A stretch of 64,000 nt of DNA from Protula sp. h YS-2021 (lineage: Eukaryota > Annelida > Polychaeta > Sabellida > Serpulidae). Shown here piece after piece: positions 62,900 through 64,000 of this stretch. The DNA is taken from assembly GCA_949752745.1 (NCBI GenBank), contig OX457024.1, forward strand, positions 51,787,810-51,851,809, given 5' to 3'. A model generated the notes under the pieces. The model had not been told where the DNA came from. It saw only the letters and a list, made by a program, of their open reading frames with translations, and ran no database searches. The number at the start of each line of letters is the position of its first letter. Within the stretch, counting starts at the first letter, position 1. The position numbers and the translations under genes were made by a program.

Positions 62900-64000
62900 T
62901 TAATTTTTTTTTCAAAAATTTCGAAAAAAAAAATTCAAAAGTTTTCCAATTCACTCAAAAAGTACAAGCCGTATGCATGACCCCCTAGAGACGGCTCATA
63001 TCAAAAATAAATGAAATCTGATAAAAACTGTAGGAGCAGATGTATTTTGATTTTTTTTCTTCAAAAATTCCCTGATCGACTCAGAAAGCATAGGCCGTAT
63101 TCACGACACCCTAAGCATGCCTTAGGCCCAAAAATAAATGATGTCTGATAAAAACTGTAGGAGCAGATGCATTTTGAGGTATTTTCATCAAAAATTCCCT
63201 CCAAAATCAAAAATTCCCAAGTCGAGTCAAACAGCACAAACCGTATGCCCGACCCACCTAAGGATGCCTCCTACCAAAAATAAATGAAATTGGATAAAAA
63301 CTGTATGAGGAAATGCATTTTGAAGTTTTTCTTCAAAAATTCCCTAAAAATACAAAAATTGTCGGATCGACTAAAAAAGCGCAAGCCGTACGCTCAACCC
63401 CTTAGAGATGCCTCATACCAGAAAAAAATGAAATCGGTTCAAAACTGTAGGGGGAAATGCATTTTGAATTTTTTTCTTCAAAAACTCCCTAAAAATACAA
63501 AAATTGTTCGATCGACTGAAAAAGCACAAGCAGTGTGCACGAGCCTTTACGAGGGCCTCATACCAAAAATAAATGACATCAGATCAAAAATGTAGGAAGA
63601 GATACATTTTAAAATTTTTTCTTCAAAAATTCCCCAAAAATCACCCGATCGACTAAAAAAGCACAAGCCGTATGCATGTCCGCTTAGGGATGCCTCACAC
63701 CAAAAATAAATGGCATCGAATCAAAATTGTAGGAGTTGACGCATTTTTAATTATTTTCGAAATTTTTGCTTCAAAAATTTCCCAAAACACAAAAATTGTT
63801 TGATCGACTAAAAAACACAAGCCGTATGCATGACCCTTTAGGGGTGCCTCACACCAAAAACAAGTGACATCGGATCAAAAATGCAGAAGATACATTTTAA
63901 ATTTTTTTTTCAAAAATTCGCCAAAAATTCTAAAATCAGCCAATCGACTAGAAAAGCACAAACCGTATGCACGACCCCTTAGGGACGCCTCACACCAAAA
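62900..64000 (+). repeat. about 150-bp minisatellite array, cut by the window end
   Basis: About eight units with CACAAGCCGTATGCATGACC and CCAAAAATAAATGACATC, in the same orientation and order relative to the 51-bp array as in the 47043 copy. Confidence 0.82.

Larger units (their letters stand above)
60121..64000 (+). mobile_element. composite element with two satellite arrays, runs past the window end
   Basis: Head as in the 47043 copy (ACCAAGGACAAAGTCCCAGC, CCCAGCTTACG, CTGGTAGACTGGATAGTCTG), then a 51-bp array from 60370 to about 62890, then the about 150-bp array from 62900 to at least 64000. The tail and hairpin would lie beyond the window. The first array is split by a 71-bp LINE tail (60647-60717) and a Helitron (61387-61892). 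Confidence 0.75.

Overview
The window is animal nuclear DNA, most likely from a lophotrochozoan and plausibly a mollusc. The evidence is a spliced seven-exon host gene with GT-AG introns, a tRNA-headed SINE, RNase H-bearing LINEs, and many Helitron/pearl-like elements with internal minisatellites that end in a GAC-type microsatellite plus a hairpin. The species assignment is inference. Most of the window is mobile or repetitive DNA.

Positions 502-14595 are one nearly full-length Polinton/Maverick, a virus-like DNA transposon. It has about 320-bp terminal inverted repeats starting AGTAGGGAA and a 6-bp target duplication (GTTGTT/GTTGTA). The rightward arm carries small Cys-rich accessory genes, a chromodomain integrase, a packaging ATPase, small basic proteins, the minor capsid (penton-like) protein, the major capsid protein and an adenain-like protease. 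The leftward arm carries a protein-primed type-B DNA polymerase with an N-terminal zinc finger, a PC4-like protein and two unidentified genes. The arms converge on a hairpin at 8231-8254 flanked by poly(A) signals on both strands. Most core genes are broken by stops and frameshifts, while the minor capsid and several small genes are open, so this copy is a recent fossil.

Positions 14600-28000 hold no recognisable host gene. They contain a SINE, a nested stack of elements (16952-19161), a palindrome-rich foldback complex (20115-21976) and several short Helitron-like elements.

Positions 28190-51675 on the minus strand hold the one recognised host gene, the 3' seven exons of an ARHGAP11A-like Rho GTPase-activating protein (1025 codons, all phases compatible). 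Its 5' exons were not found. Its introns contain a SINE with a 12-bp target duplication, a FLYWCH/MULE transposase relic, two adjacent RT-RNase H LINE copies, minisatellite elements and, in the 14-kb intron, a composite element with 51-bp and about 150-bp arrays.

Positions 51676-64000 are almost entirely repeats: a TTAA-flanked MITE, several minisatellite families, a BED-finger (hAT-type) relic, another LINE 3' end, a 1.4-kb Helitron-like element with 180-bp repeats, and a further copy of the 51-bp/150-bp composite element, itself interrupted by a 71-bp LINE tail and a 0.5-kb Helitron. The broadest pattern is that at least six unrelated repeat families share one end layout: a short subterminal inverted repeat, internal tandem repeats, a GACA/GACG microsatellite, then a 3' hairpin followed by TAA.
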